NCBI GenBank assembly: GCA_900549685.1
Contig: UROX01000038.1
Coordinates: 1-17,258, forward strand
DNA from: an uncultured Alistipes sp.
Lineage (GTDB): Bacteria; Bacteroidota; Bacteroidia; Bacteroidales; Rikenellaceae
Length of the DNA: 17,258 nucleotides
Direction: 5' to 3'
Shown: in pieces, positions 7,596-14,645 of the stretch
How the letters are laid out: each line of letters starts with the position of its first letter
How positions within the stretch are numbered: the stretch's first letter is position 1
The notes under the pieces: generated by a model
The model's database searches: none
What the model was told of the DNA's origin: nothing
Seen by the model: the letters and a program-made list of their open reading frames with translations, nothing else
Translations under genes and position numbers: made by a program

Positions 7596-7714
7596 TCGTT
7601 CCTGATATAATTATAAGGTATAGTAGTGCCGTTGCTCCCTGTCAGGAGCTACCGATGCGTTGTCTTAACGATCTCGTCGATATTTCCCTTCTCGGATTCG
7701 ACGGAACGAAACCT

Positions 7715-8491
7715 TTACAGCCTCCATTTTTTCATGGCTTCGAGCTGCCGGTAGTCCGTCAGATCGACCTGTGCCGGTACGACCGAAATGTATCCGTGCG
7801 CGAGCGCCCATTCGTCCGTATCTTCTGCGCCGGGTTCCGCGTTGCAGAAATGTCCCGACAGCCAGTAGTAGTCGTTCCCTCTGGGGTCTTGTCTCCGCTC
7901 GAAATCTTCTCTCCAGAATCCGCGCGTCTGCCTGCACGGACGGATACCTTTGATCGCTTCCACGGGCAGGCACGGAATGTTCACGTTCAGACAGAGCGGC
8001 AACTGCGGCTTCGCCTGAATGACTGTTTCGATGATGCGGGGGATGAAATGGGCGGCCGTCGTGAAATTGGCATCTTCGGCATGGTCCAGAATCGAAAAGC
8101 CGATCGACAGGATTTCATAAAAACTGGCCTCGGTAGCAGCTCCCATCGTTCCCGAGTAGAGCACATTGATGGCCGAGTTCGATCCGTGGTTGATACCCGA
8201 TACGACGAGCGAGGGGCGCTCTCCTCCGTCCAGCAGGTAGTCGAAAGCGATCTTTACGCAATCCACCGGCGTTCCGTTGCACACGTGGACCGTGAGTCCC
8301 GGCTCGTCCGTGATTTTCCGGAGCGTCAGCGGACGGTTCATCGTGATGGCGTGGGCCATGCCGCTCTGCCCTCTTTCCGGAGCCACGACCAGCAGGCGTC
8401 CCGCCGGGCGTAAGATTTCGATCAGCGTTTCGAGTCCTTTGGCATGTATGCCGTCATCATTGGTGAGAAAAATCAGCGGTCGGGAATCCAT
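7715..8491 (-). CDS. surE: 5'/3'-nucleotidase SurE
   Basis: SurE is a metal-dependent phosphatase that removes phosphate from nucleoside 5'- and 3'-monophosphates (and exopolyphosphate in some species). The 258-aa length is usual. From the chosen start MDSRPLIFLTNDDG, metal ligands are Asp12 and Asp13 in TNDDG, Ser43 in RGQSG and Asn101 in VSGINHGSN. The GTPVDCVKIA and SGTMGAATEA segments are also typical. The frame reaches an ATG at 8530, but the TAnnTTTG element (8519-8526) lies inside that extension and the family begins just before the IFLTNDDG strand, so 8491 is the better start. The YdeI-family gene follows on the same strand. Confidence 0.95.
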   Translation of the reverse strand: MDSRPLIFLTNDDGIHAKGLETLIEILRPAGRLLVVAPERGQSGMAHAITMNRPLTLRKITDEPGLTVHVCNGTPVDCVKIAFDYLLDGGERPSLVVSGINHGSNSAINVLYSGTMGAATEASFYEILSIGFSILDHAEDANFTTAAHFIPRIIETVIQAKPQLPLCLNVNIPCLPVEAIKGIRPCRQTRGFWREDFERRQDPRGNDYYWLSGHFCNAEPGAEDTDEWALAHGYISVVPAQVDLTDYRQLEAMKKWRL

Positions 8492-8518
8492 AGTTCTGTC
8501 TTCGGTTTGTCTTGCGGA

Positions 8519-8526
8519 CAAAGATA
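8519..8526 (-). promoter_or_regulatory. -7 element of the surE promoter
   Basis: On the minus strand TATCTTTG matches TAnnTTTG exactly, 27 nt before the chosen surE ATG. It implies a short leader and rules against the upstream ATG at 8530. No clear -33 TTTG was seen at the right spacing. Confidence 0.55.
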
Positions 8527-8664
8527 GCAAAATCGTCCGGTTCCCGTTCTCCGGGCCGTTTCTTTCCTCCTGTCTTTTCTTTCCCGTCCCTGTCCGTTTC
8601 CTCTTATTCGTTATGGACCAGCGGATTGATTCTTCGGGCCGATCTCGAAAATTCCTCCGTATTC

Positions 8665-8695
8665 TTGTTTTTTCCGAAATTAAACGTTACCTTCG
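8665..8695 (+). promoter_or_regulatory. Promoter of rplS
   Basis: TTGT (8665-8668) and TACCTTCG (8688-8695, seven of eight to TAnnTTTG) are separated by 19 bp, within the Bacteroidota range. Transcription would start near 8702 and leave a leader of about 70 nt before rplS. Confidence 0.45.
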
Positions 8696-8772
8696 CCCGC
8701 TGAAAGCGAGGAATCTCTTATGAGGACATAGGAGCCCGTAATATTCCCGCTCTAATTTTATAAAGAATCGAA

Positions 8773-9135
8773 ATGGAAAATTTGATTAAAATCGCGCAGG
8801 ACGCCATGTGGACGAAGCCGGAAGTGCCTTCGTTCAAGAGCGGCGACACGATTACCGTGACCTACAAAATCGTCGAAGGTAGCAAAGAGCGTCTGCAGAG
8901 TTTCCGCGGTACCGTCATCCAGATCAAGGGCAGCGGAATCACCAAAATGTTCACCATCCGTAAAATTTCCGACGGTATCGGCGTAGAGCGTATTTTCCCG
9001 CTCTATTCACCCAACATCGAGCGTATCGAAGTCAATAAAGTGGGTGTCGTACGTCGTTCCCGCATCTACTACCTGCGTGCCCTCACCGGTAAGAAGGCCC
9101 GTATCAAAGAAAAGAAAAGAGTCGTTGTCAAATAA
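8773..9135 (+). CDS. rplS: 50S ribosomal protein L19
   Basis: L19 lies at the interface of the 30S and 50S subunits. The 120-aa length is typical. The family pattern is clear: FKSGDTITVTYKIVEGSKER, then LQSFRGTVIQIKGSGITKMF, then FPLYSPNIERIEV, VRRSRIYYLRALTGKKARI and a Lys-rich end. The ATG at 8773 is preceded by an A-rich stretch (AAAGAATCGAA) and begins MENLIKIAQ, matching the usual helical N-terminus. It stands alone here, without the trmD/rimM/rpsP neighbours found in many other bacteria. It has its own promoter and a strong terminator. Confidence 0.98.
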   Translation: MENLIKIAQDAMWTKPEVPSFKSGDTITVTYKIVEGSKERLQSFRGTVIQIKGSGITKMFTIRKISDGIGVERIFPLYSPNIERIEVNKVGVVRRSRIYYLRALTGKKARIKEKKRVVVK

Positions 9136-9157
9136 TCGGCGACAGCCCGCGTACTTC

Positions 9158-9196
9158 GAAGGGCGGATACCGTTGCGGTATCCGCCCTTCCGTTTT
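9158..9196 (+). terminator. Rho-independent terminator of rplS
   Basis: GAAGGGCGGATACC (9158-9171) pairs perfectly over 14 bp with 9177-9190 around a 5-nt loop (GTTGC), followed by CGTTTTC. It lies 22 nt past the rplS stop. Confidence 0.9.
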
Positions 9197-9513
9197 CTGC
9201 CGTTCGGATCTGACGGAACGCTGCATGCGGTGCGACGTCCGTACCGGATATTTTGATATCCCGGCGTTTCTGCAGCCGAGGTCTTTCCGCTCGGGTGTTT
9301 GTCGCTCTCGGCCACGGACATAAAGCCTTCCTTCCTTCGACAGTTCTGTCCGGAGGGCCGGGAAACGCCATCGATTCGAGACCTACGGTATTTGTTGCGG
9401 AACCGCACACCTTTCTTTTATCCCGTATAAAAATTATCTTCCGGCATGCTCCGCTTCGCGGGAGTTTTGTATCTTTACGGGGCCGGAACTTTTCCGGACA
9501 GAACGTTGCCGTC
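9197..9513. other. Intergenic region, rplS to histidine kinase
   Basis: About 315 nt without a supported gene. The in-frame extension of the kinase back to 9253 has no family or membrane features and is treated as non-coding. The region holds a -7-like element (TATCTTTA, 9470-9477) and a small palindrome, CCGGAA/TTCCGG (9483-9497), 17 nt before the kinase ATG. Confidence 0.5.
9470..9477 (+). promoter_or_regulatory. -7-like element of the two-component operon
   Basis: TATCTTTA matches TAnnTTTG at seven of eight positions, 36 nt before the kinase ATG. No clear -33 element. It lies downstream of the upstream in-frame ATG at 9253, which supports the start at 9514. Confidence 0.4.
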
Positions 9514-10449
9514 ATGGTTTTAGAGATTCTTCTGATTATTTCCGTCCTGTTGCAGATCGTGGCTGCCATGGTCGCCATCGGTCTGACGCGACGTACCAAG
9601 TACAACCTCTCGTGGATGTTGTTCACCGTCGCGCTGACCTGTATGGCTTTTTTGCGGTTGGGCGAATATTTCAAGATCACGACGCTCGAACCGTTGCGTC
9701 TTCCCGACGAGTTTTTCGTCTGGATGGGCGTTGTTACTTCGCTTTGCTTCGCAGTGGGCATGTTGTTGGTACAGCGGATTTTCAAATATATCTACCGCAC
9801 CGAGCATCAGCGCCGTATTTCCGAACGTCGTATTCTCAACACCGTGCTCCGTACCGAGGAAAAAGAACGGCAGCGCTTCTCCAAGGATCTCCATGACGGT
9901 CTGGGACCTTTGCTCTCGTCGGCCAAAATGTCCGTGTCGGCCCTTTCGGGGAGCTATGCCGACGAGCGCAATCGCGAAATTCTCCGTAATGCGAGTTATG
10001 TGATCGACGAGGCGATCCGCAGCCTTCGCGAAATATCGGTCAATTTGAGTCCTCATATCCTCAAGGATTTCGGTCTTTCCCGTGCCGTTTCCAATTTTAT
10101 CGGCCGTTTGCCGCATACCTCCGTGCATATCGACTTTTCGACCAATCTTCGCAACGAACGTTTCGACATGGATATCGAGGTTATTCTTTACCGTGTCGTT
10201 TGCGAACTGCTCAACAATAGCCTCAAACATGCCGATGCCTCGCAGATATCTGTGTCGTTGATCTATACCGACGATGTACTGCGGCTCGACTATCGCGATG
10301 ACGGGTGTGGTTTCGATCCTGCCGCCGTCGCGCAGAAAGGAATGGGTATCGCCAACATCCACTCCCGGATCAGTACGCTCAACGGATTTTTCCGATTGAC
10401 AGCCAAGCCGGGACAGGGTATGCGGGCTGTGGCCGAAATCCAAATCTAA
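9514..10449 (+). CDS. Membrane sensor histidine kinase, HisKA_3 type
   Basis: This 311-aa kinase belongs to the NarL-family (HPK7, HisKA_3) sensor group that phosphorylates LuxR-type regulators. Residues about 2-24, 33-50 and 66-87 are three hydrophobic segments joined by short loops, so there is no sizeable periplasmic domain. A helical linker (about 89-118) leads to KERQRFSKDLHDGLGPLL, with the phospho-accepting His127. The HATPase_c domain follows, with an N box (ELLNNSLKHADA), a G1 box (DDGCGFD) and a G2 box (KGMGIANI). The start at 9514 (MVLEILLIIS) is chosen because the earlier frame lacks features and precedes the likely promoter. The response regulator starts 7 nt after the stop, so the pair is one operon. 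The signal is unknown; with this layout it may be sensed in the membrane or by a partner protein. Confidence 0.93.
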   Translation: MVLEILLIISVLLQIVAAMVAIGLTRRTKYNLSWMLFTVALTCMAFLRLGEYFKITTLEPLRLPDEFFVWMGVVTSLCFAVGMLLVQRIFKYIYRTEHQRRISERRILNTVLRTEEKERQRFSKDLHDGLGPLLSSAKMSVSALSGSYADERNREILRNASYVIDEAIRSLREISVNLSPHILKDFGLSRAVSNFIGRLPHTSVHIDFSTNLRNERFDMDIEVILYRVVCELLNNSLKHADASQISVSLIYTDDVLRLDYRDDGCGFDPAAVAQKGMGIANIHSRISTLNGFFRLTAKPGQGMRAVAEIQI

Positions 10450-10456
10450 TTTTTCG

Positions 10457-11110
10457 ATGAGTACCTCTTGTAAAATCGTTCTTGTAGACGACCATACGCT
10501 GTTCCGTAACGGACTTCGCACCTTGCTCGACGGCATCGAAGGATTCGCCGTGACAGCCGAGGCGGCCGACGGCATCGAGCTGCTCGAATTGCTCGAACAG
10601 GAGCGCCCCGATGTGGTGCTGCTCGACATCGAAATGCCCCGCATGAACGGAATCGCTGCGGCCGAGGAAGCGCTTCGCCGCTATCCCGATCTGAAAATCA
10701 TCACGCTGTCGATGTACGGCGACGAGGACTATTATTTCAAGATGGTCTCGCTCGGCGTGAAAGGGTTTATCCTGAAGAATTCGGATATCCGCGATGTCGT
10801 TTCTGCGATCGAGACCGTTGTCGAGGGCGGCAGCTTCTTTTCGCAGGAGTTGTTGTTCAATCTGGTCAGCAATCTCAAGTCCTCGCCTTCGGCCATTCCC
10901 GATGACAGTCCCGAAGAGCTGTCCCAGCGCGAATCGGAAATCCTGCTCCACATCTGCCGCGGCGAATCCAACAACGAGATCGCCGATGCGTTGTTCATTT
11001 CCAAACGTACGGTCGATAAACACCGCTCGAATATTCTCGCCAAAACGGGTTGTAAAAACACGGCCAACCTCGTCGTCTACGCCATCAAGAACCATCTGGT
11101 CGAAATTTGA
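10457..11110 (+). CDS. NarL/FixJ-family response regulator (REC + LuxR HTH)
   Basis: This 217-aa transcription regulator has an N-terminal receiver domain (about 5-122) with the acidic pair Asp11/Asp12, phospho-acceptor Asp57 (LLDIEMP), the Ser85 switch residue and Lys107. The C-terminal LuxR-type helix-turn-helix (about 150-213) shows ELSQRESEILLHICRGESNN, then EIADALFISKRTVDKHRSNI. It is the evident partner of the kinase 7 nt upstream. All receiver residues needed for phosphorylation are present. No separate terminator follows directly; a bidirectional hairpin lies about 360 nt on. Its targets are unknown. Confidence 0.95.
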   Translation: MSTSCKIVLVDDHTLFRNGLRTLLDGIEGFAVTAEAADGIELLELLEQERPDVVLLDIEMPRMNGIAAAEEALRRYPDLKIITLSMYGDEDYYFKMVSLGVKGFILKNSDIRDVVSAIETVVEGGSFFSQELLFNLVSNLKSSPSAIPDDSPEELSQRESEILLHICRGESNNEIADALFISKRTVDKHRSNILAKTGCKNTANLVVYAIKNHLVEI

Positions 11111-11465
11111 CTTCCCCTCTAATTCGTTTTTCCGCGGGAGTCCTTCCCGGCTCCGGGAGTCTTCCGTTCAGGAATTTCCCGATCCGCGGGAGCATATACC
11201 CGATCCGCTCCGGAATAAAATGCCGCCTGTCCCGGAGGTATGCTGTCCCGAAAGACGTTGTGCGCCGCAATCCTTTTCTCGTGCTTGTATCTTTTTGCGC
11301 TCCCGCCTGTTTTGCTCCGTCTTGCAGGACCCTCTTTCCCGGCTGGGCGGACCGATCCGAATATACAGTGCTGCGAATAACGGAGACGGAATTTGAAAAC
11401 AGTGCCGTCGGTTTCGACATTAAAATCAGTTGCCCCTGTTTCCTTTGCTGCGGCCGGATAAAAAA
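11111..11465. other. Intergenic region between converging operons
   Basis: About 355 nt with no supported gene, between the response regulator and the FadL-like gene. It contains two 10-bp direct repeats: CCCGATCCGC at 11178-11187 and 11199-11208 (21 bp apart), and TCCGCGGGAG at 11131-11140 and 11183-11192. The overlapping small frames differ in every reading and show no family signal. Confidence 0.5.
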
Positions 11466-11490
11466 GTGCGGGACCCGATGGGTCCCGCAC
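11466..11490 (-). terminator. Bidirectional terminator, mainly for the FadL-like gene
   Basis: GTGCGGGACCC (11466-11476) pairs perfectly over 11 bp with GGGTCCCGCAC (11480-11490). On the minus strand it is followed at once by TTTTTT, an ideal terminator 25 nt past the FadL-like stop. On the plus strand a T-run follows after CTGTAAAA, so it may also stop transcripts from the two-component operon. Confidence 0.85.
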
Positions 11491-11515
11491 CTGTAAAATT
11501 TTTTCTGCCGGGAGG

Positions 11516-13072
11516 TCAGAATTTGAATCCGGCCGACAGCGTTACCGTGTTGCGCTTCTGTTGTGTCTCGATTTCGCCCGAGGCGATGACGAAGCCGTCT
11601 GTCGGGTCTTCGAAATAAAATGCCTGCGAAGGTGCGTAAGTATAACTCGTGTGGATGTAGGCGGCGTCTACGTAAAAGTTGTCGAACCGGAAGCCCAGAC
11701 CGACCGAGATGTTGTCATACGATTTGATGCTGCTTTGGTTGATGAATCCCCGGTCGCCTTTTATGCAGTCGCCGTAATAGGCATAACCTCCCCGTACATA
11801 GAAATTCTTGACAGGCGTAAGCTCCAACCCTACCCGGAAATTGTCCGCCGCTTTGTAGTCGTCCCGTATCTGGTCGTTCAGGCTCTGTTCGAACGCCCAG
11901 TTGCCGCCGTCCATGCGCCGCATCTTGATGTCGTTGTACCATACCCGTTCATAGTCGGCCGTAATGAGCCCGATGTTCGGCAGCGTATAAGAGAGGCCGG
12001 CCAGAAAGCGGGTGGGCGTGCGGAAGTTGTACGAGTTCCGCAGATAAGGACTGTCGAGCAGTTCCCCGTTCCCCATGCTTTTGTAGTCGGCCGCCATGTA
12101 TTCCCCATATTCCTCGTCGAGCCGGATGTAGGTCGGGGAGTGGAGGGCCAGCCCGATTCTCAGATTGGGAAGCGGACGGACGATGGCGCCGAATTTGACG
12201 TTCACTCCGGTTCCGTTCATATCCAGCATGCGGATGTAGGTCATGCCGTCCAGCGAAAGCGGATTGTTCGAATAAGTCTCTGTGTATCGGTTCTCGTTCT
12301 GATACGAGATGTCCTGTATGCCTATCGTGAGACCGAGATAAAGAATGTTCTCGATGTTGATTCCTCCGGAGATCGCATATTCCCCGATGCTCCCTTTGTC
12401 GATGTTGGCCAGCGAGGGATCGATCTGTGCGCTTTGCGAGAGCGAATTCCACGGTGAATAGCTTATGTTATCCTCCATCGGATCGAGAATGCCCGTCTGG
12501 TATCCGAGAATGCCGCCCCAGCGATCCACGCCGAACTTGCGGAACGGAGCGTAAGGATCGTCCGCGGGGTGGGCGAGGTCTTCGGATGCGATTCCGTAGA
12601 GGTCTTCGGCGAATATTTCCGAGATCGAGTTCCTGGCTCCTCTGCCGTAGGCGATCGACGACGTATTGAAATCCGCCATTTTGTTATAGCCGATCCCGAG
12701 TGTGAAACTGGTCAGCGCACCGCTACCCTGATACAGATTCAGTGCGACGCCTACGTTGCCGAAACCGAAACGGGTTTTCGAGTAATTGTTCTGCATGCCG
12801 AGATAGTGGTTCTCCATGTCCGACGAAGTCAGCGTAGGCGAGATGCCGAATTCCGATCCCCGGTACATGCCCAGTCCCGCCGGGTTGATGCCGATCGACG
12901 ACAGATCGGCGCCCAGCGACGTGAACGCGCCTCCCAGCGCGGCGCTCCGTGCTGTCCCGAACGAATGGTTGTATTGCGAGAATTTGAGCAGGTCGCCTGC
13001 GCTTTGGGCTTGCAGTGCTGTTCCGAGCAACAGGGCGGAACAGCCCGCTGTAAATATTTTTGCGATTTTCAT
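11516..13072 (-). CDS. OmpP1/FadL-type outer-membrane barrel protein
   Basis: The protein is 518 aa from the chosen start MKIAKIFTAG, with a signal peptide to about residue 22 (LLLGTALQA, then QSAGD). The next part has the OmpP1/FadL-like pattern AALGGAFTSLGADLSS followed by GINPAGLGMYRGSEF, and many alternating strands. It ends TVTLSAGFKF, with the terminal Phe of an outer-membrane assembly signal. FadL-type barrels pass hydrophobic compounds through the outer membrane; Bacteroidota members are often labelled hemin receptor without proof, so the substrate is open. The frame extends to 13135, but the added 21 residues would hide the signal peptide. The lipoprotein gene ends 74 nt upstream on the same strand with no clear promoter between, so they are probably one operon. 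Confidence 0.85.
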   Translation of the reverse strand: MKIAKIFTAGCSALLLGTALQAQSAGDLLKFSQYNHSFGTARSAALGGAFTSLGADLSSIGINPAGLGMYRGSEFGISPTLTSSDMENHYLGMQNNYSKTRFGFGNVGVALNLYQGSGALTSFTLGIGYNKMADFNTSSIAYGRGARNSISEIFAEDLYGIASEDLAHPADDPYAPFRKFGVDRWGGILGYQTGILDPMEDNISYSPWNSLSQSAQIDPSLANIDKGSIGEYAISGGINIENILYLGLTIGIQDISYQNENRYTETYSNNPLSLDGMTYIRMLDMNGTGVNVKFGAIVRPLPNLRIGLALHSPTYIRLDEEYGEYMAADYKSMGNGELLDSPYLRNSYNFRTPTRFLAGLSYTLPNIGLITADYERVWYNDIKMRRMDGGNWAFEQSLNDQIRDDYKAADNFRVGLELTPVKNFYVRGGYAYYGDCIKGDRGFINQSSIKSYDNISVGLGFRFDNFYVDAAYIHTSYTYAPSQAFYFEDPTDGFVIASGEIETQQKRNTVTLSAGFKF

Positions 13073-13146
13073 GGTTCGAATTTTAGAAATTTCCGTAGTC
13101 CGGTTGCTGTCGGTCGGAACGGACGGGTAATACATCTGCGGAAAAC

Positions 13147-14331
13147 CTATCGCCGATAACCGCCTCCCCGCGATGCGCCTCCGCCGGAAGACGAACCTCC
13201 GCCGAAGCTGCCGCCGCCACCGAAACTTCCCGCATTGTTATAGCTTCCGCCTCTGTTGATCGACGAGGCATTGCCGGCTGCGTTGCTTCGGCTCGGGCTG
13301 TACGACGACCCCCGATTGCCGTACGACGATTCGTTCGACGAACTGCCGCCGATCGAAACGCTTCCCGAGGGAGTGCTTCTGCGATACGATCTTTCGGGTC
13401 GTGCCGAAGGAGTGGCCGTCGCGTCGGAATTATAACGCGATCCGGGCCGGCTGTTCGGAGTCCCGGCCGAAGGCGAATAAGCCGATCCCCGGCGATACGA
13501 TCCTCCGGTTCCGCCCGAGAGGGCCGATCCTTGCGGATTTCTTCCGTAAGAGGGAGTATACGACCCGCCCGAACCGGTCCGAGGCCGGTTGTAAACGGTA
13601 TTGCGGCTGTCATGGCGCGGATGCCAGTCTCCCCAATGATGATGCGGAAAATAGCCGCCCCATCCCCAGTAAGGATAGTTCCAATGCGGCCCCCAACCGT
13701 AATAGGGAACATTCCAGCTCCAATAGGGATTCCACGCCCAGTTGTAATTGTAATACGGATAGCCCCAGTTCCAGCCCCAGCCGTACATAGGCGATGGCGA
13801 GAAACCCCATCCCCACGAACCGATGCCGAAACTCCAGCCTCCGCCCCAGTTTCCGAACATGGCCGTGACGTAACGAGGCTCTATCCATATGTTGTTGTCC
13901 ACGACTGTCACATTGTAATAGGCCGGGTCGTAGGCCGAAGCGTATTGGATGGTCGCATTCGCTTCCGCTTGGTCGTCGCTCTGTGTCCGGCGGCTCGACG
14001 GGCTGAATCCTTTGAGCCTTCTTTCGTACGAATCTTCGTAGTTTTCCGACAGCGTGCCGTCATAGTCGTCTCCTTGCGTTCTCGCATGAAGTCGGGCGAC
14101 CTCTTCCGCCACCCTCTGCTGCCTGGCCTCTTCGGCTTCGAGCGCTGCTTTTTGTGCTTCCAGACGTCGGGCTTGCTGCTCGAGTCTTTGCTGCGCCAAT
14201 GCCTTTCGGTCATGCACGGCATACAGATCGTCGGTCGAAGCCGAGGTGGACGAGTACACCGTTGCATTGCAACTGCTCAACAAAGCCGCTGCAACGCATC
14301 CCAACGCGGTTATGAGTCTTCTGCTTTCCAT
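13147..14331 (-). CDS. Aromatic-rich lipoprotein with Gly/Ser-rich tail
   Basis: I do not recognise a function. From the chosen start (MESRRLITALG) the 394-aa protein has a lipoprotein signal peptide with lipobox LLSSC and lipidated Cys21. Residues about 40-85 form a charged Gln/Glu/Ala/Arg coiled coil. Residues 159-239 are a block with about 17 Trp and 11 Tyr among Gly, Asn and Pro (for example GWGWNWGYPYYNYNWAW). Residues 240-394 are Ser/Gly/Arg/Tyr-rich and end in glycine clusters (GGGGSFGGGSSSGGG) and GGGYRR. The frame reaches 14484, but that extension places 51 residues before the signal peptide. Similar Trp/Tyr-rich lipoproteins occur in Bacteroidales as hypothetical proteins. Its partner downstream is the FadL-like barrel, suggesting an outer-membrane role. 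Confidence 0.8.
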   Translation of the reverse strand: MESRRLITALGCVAAALLSSCNATVYSSTSASTDDLYAVHDRKALAQQRLEQQARRLEAQKAALEAEEARQQRVAEEVARLHARTQGDDYDGTLSENYEDSYERRLKGFSPSSRRTQSDDQAEANATIQYASAYDPAYYNVTVVDNNIWIEPRYVTAMFGNWGGGWSFGIGSWGWGFSPSPMYGWGWNWGYPYYNYNWAWNPYWSWNVPYYGWGPHWNYPYWGWGGYFPHHHWGDWHPRHDSRNTVYNRPRTGSGGSYTPSYGRNPQGSALSGGTGGSYRRGSAYSPSAGTPNSRPGSRYNSDATATPSARPERSYRRSTPSGSVSIGGSSSNESSYGNRGSSYSPSRSNAAGNASSINRGGSYNNAGSFGGGGSFGGGSSSGGGASRGGGYRR

Positions 14332-14645
14332 GATCGTGTCTTTTCCGGTCGGCTGTCTTTCCCTTCGGTCTCGGACAGCTTCCCTATATAATATATAGGT
14401 ATAACGAAAATCATACCCGAAAAGTTTCTGAGCCGGCTGTTTTTTTGCATGCGTCCGCCCGTATCCGGTACAGAGCTTCTTCATTCGGCGAGCCTCCGGA
14501 CGATGCCGATATATAATATCGTAGCGAGGCTTCCGGTCAAAGGTATGTAATTTTTATGAATTTGGGAAAAATACCCTACCTTTGTACGTTCCGGTTCGGA
14601 ACACCTGCGAATAACGATTTTATAGACCGAAACATTATTGATAAC
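14332..14645. promoter_or_regulatory. Divergent promoter region, lipoprotein and proS
   Basis: About 314 nt separate the two divergent genes. For proS, TACCTTTG (14577-14584) is an exact TAnnTTTG match on the plus strand, 61 nt before the chosen ATG; a -33 TTTG is not clear. Toward the lipoprotein side lies a 17-bp AT-rich palindrome, CCTATATA-A-TATATAGG (14383-14399), about 52 nt before its ATG. A second palindrome, CGATAT-ATA-ATATCG, is at 14507-14521. The palindromes may be operators or part of the leftward promoter. Confidence 0.5.

Noticed and set aside
7632..7647. Hairpin GCTCC/GGAGC between surE and the YdeI-family gene
   Set aside because: Only a 5-bp stem and no T-run; too weak for a terminator.
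9253..9513. N-terminal extension of the kinase by 87 residues
   Set aside because: No domain or membrane segment, and the likely promoter element lies within it.
9520..10644. 374-codon frame opposite the histidine kinase
   Set aside because: Antisense to a kinase with H, N and G boxes; no independent support.
14332..14484. N-terminal extension of the lipoprotein by 51 residues
   Set aside because: It would bury the lipoprotein signal peptide and crosses the AT-rich palindrome of the presumed promoter region.
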